Positions 34,148-41,851 of a stretch of DNA of 64,000 bases are shown piece by piece (position 1 is the first letter of the stretch; every line of letters starts with the position of its first letter). This stretch comes from Rhodospirillales bacterium. Lineage in GTDB: Bacteria; Pseudomonadota; Alphaproteobacteria; TMED109. Under the pieces are notes generated by a model that did no database searches, had not been told where the DNA came from, and saw nothing but the letters and a program-made list of their open reading frames with translations. The translations under genes and the position numbers were made by a program. The stretch is from NCBI GenBank assembly GCA_028824295.1, contig JAPPED010000015.1, positions 124,001 to 188,000 of the forward strand. The letters run 5' to 3'.

Positions 34148-35322
34148 TGGCAAACCCTGACTCAGCATCGTTTCAGTTCGGGTTCGACGAGAACGACCAG
34201 GTGTTCACGTTGAGTGGTTCGATGCGGCCGAAGGAGGCCAGCGAGATCAGTGCGTGTCTGGAGTCACTCCGGGCCTGTGCAATGCGAGCAACCGGGATGT
34301 TCTACGTCAACGTCCGGCGGTTACTGCAGTCCAACAACGTCGCATTCAATGGCATGGCTTCCGTGCTGTTGGAAGTCTGCCGGGAACGGCCTGACGTAAA
34401 CGTTACGATCACGATGTCCAGTGTGGTGGGGTGGACACCCAGAAAATTCAGGGTACTGCAACGAAAGATTCCTCGTATCGACGTTGTGGAGTACGACAAG
34501 GATTTCTACCCTGGACAGGCATTTGTCGAAGACAGTTCGTTTGTGTCCGTGTTGCGGAGACAGACGACGATGACATGGCGACACGAGAAGCACATACTCC
34601 CGCGTCATGGCATCGGAGAGGGTATGAAGATCGCCGACATTTGCTGCGGTATCGGCGATTTCGCAATATTGCTGTTCAAGGAGTTCAATCCGACTTACGT
34701 TGTAGCCCTCGATCACGCCAAGTCCAGTCTCGAATACGCCCGCAAGATGGCAAAGGAATTCGATGTGACCGGTGTCGAGTACGTCTACGGCGATGCTGCG
34801 GAGATGTTATTGCCAAATGGCGAGTTCGATTTCGTAACGTGCCGACACTCCCTCCAGGTCTTTGATCAACCTGAGCGCATATTGTCGGAACTGCTCCGAA
34901 TCTGTAAGCCCGGCGGCCGCGTTTACGTCACCAACGAGAAGAATTCTCACTGCCTGGGCGAGCCGCGCTCAGAATCCATCCAATGGACCTACAACGAAGT
35001 TGCTAAGCTTTGGAAGCACTTCAACATGGACATCGAAATCGGCCCAAAGAGTCGCAGGTTGTTACTTGACGCCGGCTTCGTCGATATCCGCATGGAATCG
35101 TTCATGGTGACCAATCTTGATGGTGATCCGGAGGAGTTTGCGGAGGTCGTAAGAACTTGGAGGCACATGTTCGCCGAAAGTATGGCCAGAGAGCGCGGTG
35201 ACGACGAAGCATTCATAGAGAAGTTTAAGAAGGGTTTCGACGACCATATCTTTGCTGCCCTGCATCCCAAGGGATATGCGGGCTGGCCGATATGGGTGGC
35301 TTCTGGGCGAAAGCCGCTATGA
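34147..35322 (+). CDS. STAS-like domain fused to SAM-dependent methyltransferase
   Basis: A 391-residue two-domain protein. Residues ~8-122 are an slr1659-like STAS domain: LSGSMRPKEASEISACLESL, VAFNGMASVLLEVCRERPDV and GWTPRKFRVLQRKIPRIDVV line up with the stand-alone STAS protein at 38341. Where that protein has LNSSGINLL, with the phosphorylatable Ser pair, this one has VAFNGMASV, so the phosphosite is lost. Residues ~145-391 are a class I methyltransferase: motif I KIADICCGIGDFAILLF, acidic loop ALDHAKSS, YVYGDAAEMLL and ELLRICKPGGRVYVTNEKN. The methyl acceptor is unknown. It is coupled to the genes on both sides (1-base and 4-base overlaps). Confidence 0.75.
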   Translation: MANPDSASFQFGFDENDQVFTLSGSMRPKEASEISACLESLRACAMRATGMFYVNVRRLLQSNNVAFNGMASVLLEVCRERPDVNVTITMSSVVGWTPRKFRVLQRKIPRIDVVEYDKDFYPGQAFVEDSSFVSVLRRQTTMTWRHEKHILPRHGIGEGMKIADICCGIGDFAILLFKEFNPTYVVALDHAKSSLEYARKMAKEFDVTGVEYVYGDAAEMLLPNGEFDFVTCRHSLQVFDQPERILSELLRICKPGGRVYVTNEKNSHCLGEPRSESIQWTYNEVAKLWKHFNMDIEIGPKSRRLLLDAGFVDIRMESFMVTNLDGDPEEFAEVVRTWRHMFAESMARERGDDEAFIEKFKKGFDDHIFAALHPKGYAGWPIWVASGRKPL

Positions 35323-37700
35323 GCTCCCGTCAGGGTGATAGCGGTAAGTTGTCGTTGGGGCGCTTCTCGCTTCGCAGTTTCCGCGCCAAGTTCGTGCTCG
35401 TCGTCGGCGCTGCGGTGGTGTTTGACCTGGCGATGTCTGGCGGGGTGTCAATCTGGAACATGCAGCGACTGTCCGAAGGAGCGCGGGAAGAGATCAGTGA
35501 AGGCCTGACCCAATCTACCGAGCAGTTCCTGCAGACGTCCATCGAAATGACGACGTCCCAAGCCGACCTGCTACTGGAACGAGTGCATTCCGAAGTCACG
35601 ATGTTGGCTAACGGGATGCAACTTCTGATCGACCACCCTGATGTGAAAGGTGAACTCGGCGCCGCGATTGCGGCTGACCCGGACCTGACCAGCCCGTTGG
35701 TTTACAGCGCCGAGGGTGGGTGGTCGCAAAATCTGCCGGGTGCGCCTTCCGCCGTCAGCGTCTGGGGGTATCTCTTGGATGAGAACCGCCGGCCTCTCCC
35801 CAGCACTGCCCAAGAAATTCAGGACAGCAAGTTTCTCGACCTGATGGGGCCCGCGGTTATGAAGACCGGTGCCCCCAAGTTGCAGGTCTATTACGTCGGC
35901 CCCAAGCACGCATCAATCTTGAGAGCCACGCCGTATTCGGAACAGGCCCAGACATTCGACAAACTTTATCCCGGACACAATGAAGGTCCAAATTTCTGGG
36001 ACTTTTTCTTTCCGGGGGTGTACGAGGGCTGGCAGGCTTGGTTGACTGACCCAGACGCTAGGCAGGTCGATTCCAACATTGTGATGACCGAACCCTACGT
36101 GGATGCGATCACCGGCATATTGATTGTGAGCTTTTTCCATCCGCTCTGGACTGCCGATCGCACCGACGTCGCCGGAATGGTTGCCGTCGACATCACGCTC
36201 GACCAATTGACCTCGCTCGTTGAGAGCATCACGATTGCCGATACCGGTTTCGGTTATCTGCTGATGTCGAATGGAAATGTGATTGCCATAAACGAGTCCG
36301 GTGAAGCGACAATTGGACTGGTTGCTAGCGAAGGTGGGGGACAAGGTGTAACCGGTATTGACAGATCGATCCGTAACAGTGTTCACCCGGCCATTGCGGA
36401 CATGCAATTGCCGACTGGAAGTGACGTAACCATCCAGCACTTGACACTTGACCAGAATGGCGAGGACACCGACTACCTGATCGTTCAGAAGCAGTTGCGC
36501 CCGACAAACTTGTGGAATGTCGACGGCATCGGCAAGGAAAACATGACGGTTGGTTTCGTCGTGTCGGAAGAGGAGGTGTACCAGTTACTGACGGCCGTGG
36601 AGAGCGGGATTTCCGACGCCACATCGAGAATCTACAATTTGCAGATCGCCGTATTGCTGGTCAGCCTACTTATCGTTTTCTTCGCAGTTTACGCGATATC
36701 CGGACGCATTACGGCGGGTTTAAGTGCGCTTGCCAGCGCTGCGAGGAGTTTGGAACGGAAGGACTATTCGGTTCGGGTCAACATTCCCACGCGCGACGAA
36801 GTGGGCAAGGTGGGAGTTGCGTTTAACAGCATGGTGCAGGAAATCCAGTACCATACCGAGAACCTAGAGAACTTAGTTGAAGAGCGCACTCGCAACCTTG
36901 AAGAAGCAAACCGGGAAATTGTTTCCCTTAATCAGCAGCTTCGAAGTGAGAACTTACGCCTCGGCGCTGAACTCGATGTTGCGCACCGGATTCAGAAAAT
37001 GGTGCTGCCGCGGGTCAGCGAGCTGGACCAGATACCCAAGCTGGAAATTGCCGGATACATGGAGCCAGCCGATGAAGTCGGGGGTGACTACTACGACGTG
37101 CTTCAGGACGGCTCTCGCATCAAGGTAGGTATCGGTGACGTAACAGGTCATGGCCTCGAGAGCGGCGTATTGATGCTGATGGTCCAGTCAGTGGCCCGGG
37201 CTCTTTACGAAAAAGGGGACCAGGACAACGAACGGTTTCTCGAAATCGTAAACCGTGCCATCTTCAAGAACATAGAGCGTACCGAGTCGGACAAACACTT
37301 GACCCTCGCTTTCGTCGACTACGAAGAGAACGAAGTCACGCTGACCGGACAGCACGAGGAAGTCTTGTTGGTGCGGAGCAATGGCTCGCTTGAACGTATC
37401 GATACCATGGACCTCGGGTTCCCTATCGGCCTCGAATTCGACATAGCGCAGTTTATTGGCACGCGTAAATTGAACTTCTTGAGCGGCGATACCCTCATTC
37501 TCCATACCGATGGCGTGACCGAAGCGGAAAATTTGGAAGGCGAGCTCTTTGGGCTGGAACGCCTGTGCGAGAGTGCGAAGCAGAACAGTGATGGCTCTGC
37601 TGTCGACGTGGTCAACGGAATTGTCATGGACCTCAAGTCGCACATCGGAACGCAGAAAATTCACGACGACATTACCCTCGTGGTCATGAGGCACCGGTAA
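35319..37700 (+). CDS. membrane sensor phosphatase: Cache, HAMP, coiled coil, PP2C
   Basis: A 793-residue transmembrane phosphatase. Its parts in order are: helix 1 (about residues 20-42); a large extracytoplasmic Cache-type sensor (about 50-440, including SPLVYSAEGGWSQN and SFFHPLWTADRTDVAG then MVAVDITLDQL); helix 2 (YNLQIAVLLVSLLIVFFAVY); HAMP (LERKDYSVRVNIPTRDEVGK); and a coiled coil (VEERTRNLEEANREIVSLNQ). The C-terminal SpoIIE/PP2C domain has GGDYYDVLQDG, VGIGDVTGHGLESGVLML and HDDITLVVM. ATG 35319 overlaps the previous stop (ATGA). By analogy with SiaA and RsbU it dephosphorylates a STAS protein when its ligand is sensed; the downstream STAS protein is the obvious substrate. Confidence 0.88.
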   Translation: MSSRQGDSGKLSLGRFSLRSFRAKFVLVVGAAVVFDLAMSGGVSIWNMQRLSEGAREEISEGLTQSTEQFLQTSIEMTTSQADLLLERVHSEVTMLANGMQLLIDHPDVKGELGAAIAADPDLTSPLVYSAEGGWSQNLPGAPSAVSVWGYLLDENRRPLPSTAQEIQDSKFLDLMGPAVMKTGAPKLQVYYVGPKHASILRATPYSEQAQTFDKLYPGHNEGPNFWDFFFPGVYEGWQAWLTDPDARQVDSNIVMTEPYVDAITGILIVSFFHPLWTADRTDVAGMVAVDITLDQLTSLVESITIADTGFGYLLMSNGNVIAINESGEATIGLVASEGGGQGVTGIDRSIRNSVHPAIADMQLPTGSDVTIQHLTLDQNGEDTDYLIVQKQLRPTNLWNVDGIGKENMTVGFVVSEEEVYQLLTAVESGISDATSRIYNLQIAVLLVSLLIVFFAVYAISGRITAGLSALASAARSLERKDYSVRVNIPTRDEVGKVGVAFNSMVQEIQYHTENLENLVEERTRNLEEANREIVSLNQQLRSENLRLGAELDVAHRIQKMVLPRVSELDQIPKLEIAGYMEPADEVGGDYYDVLQDGSRIKVGIGDVTGHGLESGVLMLMVQSVARALYEKGDQDNERFLEIVNRAIFKNIERTESDKHLTLAFVDYEENEVTLTGQHEEVLLVRSNGSLERIDTMDLGFPIGLEFDIAQFIGTRKLNFLSGDTLILHTDGVTEAENLEGELFGLERLCESAKQNSDGSAVDVVNGIVMDLKSHIGTQKIHDDITLVVMRHR

Positions 37701-37714
37701 CCGGGTAGCGACAG

Positions 37715-38266
37715 ATGCGCAAGCAGGTAGGGAACACAGGCATCATCAGCACGTTCAAGGCCGGTTCCTTGCGTTTGAAGCTGTTTCCCGTCCCGCTCGG
37801 CCTTGCCTGGAAACATTGCGGAATTACTTCAGATTTCCTTGGGGACTTTTATTCTGCACGTGCTGTTAGAGGTTCCGTCGATGCGAACGAGATACGTCAC
37901 AATGTGTGTTATCTTGTAAACGAAATATTAGAAAACGCTGTAAAGTTCAGGACGTCGGGTGATATTGTCATCGAATCTTCTTTGGAGAACGGTAACTTTC
38001 GGCTTTGCATCGCTAACGCTATCAGTAAAGAGGGTGCACTGCGGTTCCAAGATGTATTGAGTGGGCTGCAGGGGAGGGATCCTTCGGAGCTCTTGATCGA
38101 ACGGATAGAGCGAAATGCGGCCGATCCCAATTCAACAGGATCTGGCCTCGGCCTGCTGACGTTGATGAGCGACTATGGCGTGCAGTTGGGCTGGGATTTC
38201 CAGGCGTCCTCCGACGCGGAGGGCACGGTCCAATTGGCAACCTACGCAGTTTTGCCATTGCCATAG
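37715..38266 (+). CDS. slr1658-like HATPase-type regulator (putative STAS kinase/anti-sigma-like)
   Basis: A 183-residue protein of the slr1658 type. The N-box CYLVNEILENAVKFRTSGD and G-box STGSGLGLLTLMSDYG are those of GHKL ATPases such as RsbW, so it can probably bind ATP and phosphorylate a STAS partner. It begins 14 bases after the phosphatase and is followed by the STAS gene. Codon use here is noticeably more AT-rich than in the rest of the window (for example 37900-37950). It is the intact counterpart of the degenerate protein at 33626-34147. Confidence 0.75.
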   Translation: MRKQVGNTGIISTFKAGSLRLKLFPVPLGLAWKHCGITSDFLGDFYSARAVRGSVDANEIRHNVCYLVNEILENAVKFRTSGDIVIESSLENGNFRLCIANAISKEGALRFQDVLSGLQGRDPSELLIERIERNAADPNSTGSGLGLLTLMSDYGVQLGWDFQASSDAEGTVQLATYAVLPLP

Positions 38267-38340
38267 AGTACGATATGCTGGTACTTGCGTGTTTTTCAAG
38301 CGCATCCCCCTCCCAAATGAACCACGGGTGATTCTGTCAC

Positions 38341-38679
38341 ATGGAAATCAAGACCAGCGAATACCGCATATGGGTAGAGGATGCGGTGATCCATTACGAA
38401 GGGACAATGCGACTGTCTGGAACGGAGGCCTATCAGCCGATTATGGCGATGATGAATGACGTCCTGGAGTCGCAACCTGAAGAAATCACCCTTGATTTGG
38501 TGGGACTGGAGTTTCTAAATAGTTCCGGCATTAACCTGCTTGCGCGTTTCACAATAGAAGTACGTAAGCAAAAGAGTATTGCAATTGCCGTAAAGGGTTC
38601 AACACGAATTCCTTGGCAATCGAAGTCGCTGCCGAACCTACGGAAGCTCCATCCGACGCTGCAACTGAACTTCGTTTAG
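38341..38679 (+). CDS. slr1659-like STAS-domain protein
   Basis: A 112-residue single STAS domain. The core strand-helix EEITLDLVGLEFLNSSGINL contains the Ser-Ser-Gly where anti-anti-sigma factors are phosphorylated. The end (IPWQSKSLPNLRKLHPTLQL) is characteristic of the slr1659 group. It should be phosphorylated by the slr1658-like protein upstream and dephosphorylated by one or both PP2C enzymes. No sigma factor or diguanylate cyclase is adjacent, so the output is either elsewhere or the STAS-methyltransferase of the same operon. Confidence 0.8.
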   Translation: MEIKTSEYRIWVEDAVIHYEGTMRLSGTEAYQPIMAMMNDVLESQPEEITLDLVGLEFLNSSGINLLARFTIEVRKQKSIAIAVKGSTRIPWQSKSLPNLRKLHPTLQLNFV

Positions 38680-39483
38680 ACATCGCCGATCGTTGCCGCG
38701 GAGGCCAAGCCCAAATGCGGCCATTGTCAGAGAGATTGAGGAAGGCGCGCGAAGAAACATAGGGGCAAACTGTCCCAGTTGCGGATAGTGGTGGCATGCC
38801 GTCGTGGGCGAACCCCGCCTGCAGAACCTGTCGCGGAGATCGCCGATCTTAAGCATGGCTCTGGGCCCGATTTGGAGGTTCACCTACAAGCGAAGGCATC
38901 GGGTTCCGGCTTGCCGTCAGACAAACTTTCCCGGCGCACAAGTCGAACGCGCCGACGACGTGCGCAAGTTCAGTGACCACGTCGGCAGTCCGGTGGAGAC
39001 GGTGGCCGACGGGCGCTTGAAGTAGCGCTGGAAAGGGAACGTGCAGGCGATACACAGAGGGGAGCGGTTATCGTTTTGAAATGCGCTCGACAGGCGGGCT
39101 GGGCACGCTTTAGTTTTGGGTCGTCGGGCCGCGAGTCCCCCAGCGCTGATCAACCATGGACGTACCTGCTTGTCGAGGTGCAAACCGGTCAGTTCTTGCG
39201 TACTCGCACCTGATCAAACTGGAGGGTCGTGTCCGTTGCAATGACATTGCCCTACAACGGGTTTCTCGCTTGAGAGTCCGCTCGGAAGAGTCCCGCCGGT
39301 ATTGCCACCTGACTGGTTCAGGATTCATTCTGGGCATAGTGTTGGAACAGGTAACAGTCTGCGTCCTGATCGGGTTACGATGAAGCGCGGACCGATCGCT
39401 CCCGCGGCCGATTCGGCGGGCAATTTTTGCCGGGCATACGGGCCAGAGCGCCGAGCGCGGACCAGCATGTTGGTGAGAGGTAC
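38680..39483. other. 0.8-kb gene-free region before acs
   Basis: No supported gene. Short frames on both strands lack ribosome sites and recognisable domains. One plus-strand frame near 39148-39210 (WTYLLVEVQTGQFLRTRT) faintly recalls Rpn-type nuclease sequence but ends at once. A GAGAGG site precedes the acs start at 39484. Confidence 0.35.
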
Positions 39484-41421
39484 ATGAACGACACGTTATT
39501 TCCGGTACCGGACGCAACCGCTGCGGCCGCTCACATAGACGCGCAGCAGTACGAGGCCTTATATCGCGCTTCCATCGCTGACTCGGAGACGTTCTGGTCG
39601 GAACACGCCCGAACGATCGACTGGATTCGTCCTTACACCCGGGTGCGCGATGTCAGCTACGCATCCGACGACGTCCACATCCGGTGGTTCCAGGACGGGA
39701 CCCTCAATGTGTCCGCGAACTGCATCGACCGGCATCTCGCGTCCCGCCGGGATCAGGCAGCCATCGTCTGGGAAGGCGACCGTCCCGGAGACAATCGTAC
39801 TGTCAGCTACGGCGAACTCCATGAGGAGGTTTGCCGCATGGCCAACGTCCTCCTGCAACGCGGGGTTCGGAAGGGTGACCGTGTAACGATCTATATGCCG
39901 ATGATCCCCGAAGCGGCTTACGCACTTCTTGCCTGTGCCCGAATCGGCGCCATTCACTCTGTTGTCTTTGGCGGCTTTTCTCCGGAGTCGCTGGCGGAGC
40001 GGATACTGGACTGTGGGTCAACCTGTGTGATCACGGCCGACGAGGGACCTCGAGGCGGCAAGCTGGTGCCCCTCAAGGCAAATACGGACCAGGCGCTTCA
40101 GCGTTGCCCGGATGTGCACACGGTGTTGGTCGTGGAAAGAACCGGCGGCGACGTGGCCATGCAGAATGGCCGGGACGTGTCATGGTCCGCGATGCGTTCA
40201 GGCGTCGATGCCAATTGCCCGCCTGCCGAGATGTCGGCCGAGGACCCGCTTTTCATCCTCTACACATCCGGTTCCACCGGTCGGCCCAAAGGCGTTTTGC
40301 ATACCTCAGGCGGGTACATCGTCTATGCGTCCATGACGCATCGCTTTGTCTTCGACTATCGGGACGGAGAAGTCTACTGGTGCACCGCTGATGTCGGCTG
40401 GGTGACCGGTCACAGCTATATCGTCTACGGCCCACTTGCCAACGGGGCGACAACCCTGATGTTCGAAGGTGTGCCCAATTGGCCGGATTCGTCACGCTTT
40501 TGGCAAATCTGCGATGAGCACCAAGTCAACATCTTCTATACGGCACCTACCGCGATCCGCGCTCTCATGCGGGACGGCGAGGAGCCCGTGCGCAAGACCA
40601 GTCGCTCATCACTTAGGATCCTCGGTTCTGTCGGCGAACCCATCAACCCCGAGGCATGGCTCTGGTACCACCGGGTTGTGGGCGAGGAACGTTGCCGCGT
40701 AGTTGATACCTGGTGGCAAACCGAGACCGGCGGCATCTTGATCGCGCCGCTTCCCGGCGCTACCGCGCTGAAACCGGGCTCGGCCACCCTGCCCTTCTTC
40801 GGAGTGCGCCCGGGCATCGTCGACGACGAGGGAAATCTCCTGGAAGGGCCCGCGTCCGGGAAGTTGGTGTTGCTGGACAGTTGGCCGGGGCAGATGCGAA
40901 CCGTCTACGGCGATCACCAAAGATTTGTTGACACCTACTTCGCGACGTACCCAGGAATGTACTTTACTGGCGATGGCGCAAGGCGCGATGAGGACGGCTA
41001 CTATTGGATCACCGGCCGTGTTGACGATGTCATCAACGTTTCCGGACATCGGATGGGGACCGCGGAGATCGAGAGTGCTCTCGTGGCACACGAAGCTGTG
41101 GCTGAAGCAGCCGTGGTCGGTTACCCGCACGAGATCAAGGGGCAAGGAATTTACGCTTACGTGACGTTGGTTGCCGGAGTTCCGGCTTCGGATGACCTCC
41201 GGGTAAAGCTCGGTCAGTGGGTGCGGAGAGAAATCGGCCCGATTGCCAGACCTGATCTGCTGCAGTGGGCTCCGGCCCTTCCCAAGACCCGGTCGGGCAA
41301 GATCATGCGCCGTATTCTCCGAAAGATCGCTGCAAACGAGCACGATGAGCTTGGGGATACTTCGACGCTCGCTGACCCGGCGGCGGTCGATGATCTCGTT
41401 CAGAACAGGCTCAACCGATGA
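39484..41421 (+). CDS. acs: acetyl-CoA synthetase
   Basis: A 645-residue AMP-forming acyl-CoA synthetase that activates acetate via acetyl-AMP. Motifs are the phosphate loop [45 protein letters not shown] (A5), [20 protein letters not shown] (A7/A8), and the C-terminal [17 protein letters not shown], whose Lys is the acetylation-controlled catalytic residue. WWQTETGG with the Trp is typical of acetate-specific Acs rather than propionyl-CoA synthetase. ATG 39484 follows GAGAGGTAC. The next small secreted protein gene overlaps its stop by four bases. Confidence 0.95.
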   Translation: MNDTLFPVPDATAAAAHIDAQQYEALYRASIADSETFWSEHARTIDWIRPYTRVRDVSYASDDVHIRWFQDGTLNVSANCIDRHLASRRDQAAIVWEGDRPGDNRTVSYGELHEEVCRMANVLLQRGVRKGDRVTIYMPMIPEAAYALLACARIGAIHSVVFGGFSPESLAERILDCGSTCVITADEGPRGGKLVPLKANTDQALQRCPDVHTVLVVERTGGDVAMQNGRDVSWSAMRSGVDANCPPAEMSAEDPLFILYTSGSTGRPKGVLHTSGGYIVYASMTHRFVFDYRDGEVYWCTADVGWVTGHSYIVYGPLANGATTLMFEGVPNWPDSSRFWQICDEHQVNIFYTAPTAIRALMRDGEEPVRKTSRSSLRILGSVGEPINPEAWLWYHRVVGEERCRVVDTWWQTETGGILIAPLPGATALKPGSATLPFFGVRPGIVDDEGNLLEGPASGKLVLLDSWPGQMRTVYGDHQRFVDTYFATYPGMYFTGDGARRDEDGYYWITGRVDDVINVSGHRMGTAEIESALVAHEAVAEAAVVGYPHEIKGQGIYAYVTLVAGVPASDDLRVKLGQWVRREIGPIARPDLLQWAPALPKTRSGKIMRRILRKIAANEHDELGDTSTLADPAAVDDLVQNRLNR

Positions 41422-41762
41422 TGCGTTCGTTTGCCGTTGCCCTGGCTGGAATCGCATTTCTCGTTCCGGCCGCATCTGCCGCCGAGGCCGTCTGCGTGAC
41501 TAACACGTTTGAAGTGGCGTGGGTGCACCCGGGAATCTATTTCTACGCCAACGAGGACCAGTATCGCTGCGAAGGGCCCTCCGTGCGTGTGAAGCAAGGG
41601 GAGACCGGCTGCTTTGCGGCTGAACTGGTAGCCCCGGGCAGCCGGTATTTTCTGGCTGGCGAACACGCAGTGTCGGGCAAATGCGTGCCGATCTGCGAGA
41701 CGACCCGAGCCGAGACCACGGTGGTCTTTGATCTAGAGAACACGTACGCCTGCGCCGAGTGA
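41418..41762 (+). CDS. small secreted six-cysteine protein, unknown function
   Basis: A 114-residue protein with a signal peptide (residues 1-21, ending ASAAEA). A ~93-residue mature chain follows with six cysteines (AVC, YRC, TGC, GKC, PIC, YAC), which could make three disulfides in the periplasm. I do not recognise a family. ATG 41418 overlaps the acs stop (ATGATG), so it is translationally coupled to acs; a second ATG at 41421 is possible. The link to acetate metabolism is only positional. Confidence 0.7.
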   Translation: MMRSFAVALAGIAFLVPAASAAEAVCVTNTFEVAWVHPGIYFYANEDQYRCEGPSVRVKQGETGCFAAELVAPGSRYFLAGEHAVSGKCVPICETTRAETTVVFDLENTYACAE

Positions 41763-41851
41763 CTTGACGCTACTCGGTTAGGCGGACTACCAACCCTTTT
41801 GGCCTCGTTCGCGCAGCTTGCAGGCCGCTCACTGCCGGATTTGAAGACGAT

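Noticed and set aside
39148-39210. Rpn-nuclease-like fragment WTYLLVEVQTGQF
   Set aside because: Only ~20 residues before a stop, with no flanking similarity that I can recognise. Too short to call a pseudogene.
39110-39517. 135-codon minus-strand open frame before acs
   Set aside because: No domain and no ribosome site; it overlaps the acs start on the other strand.
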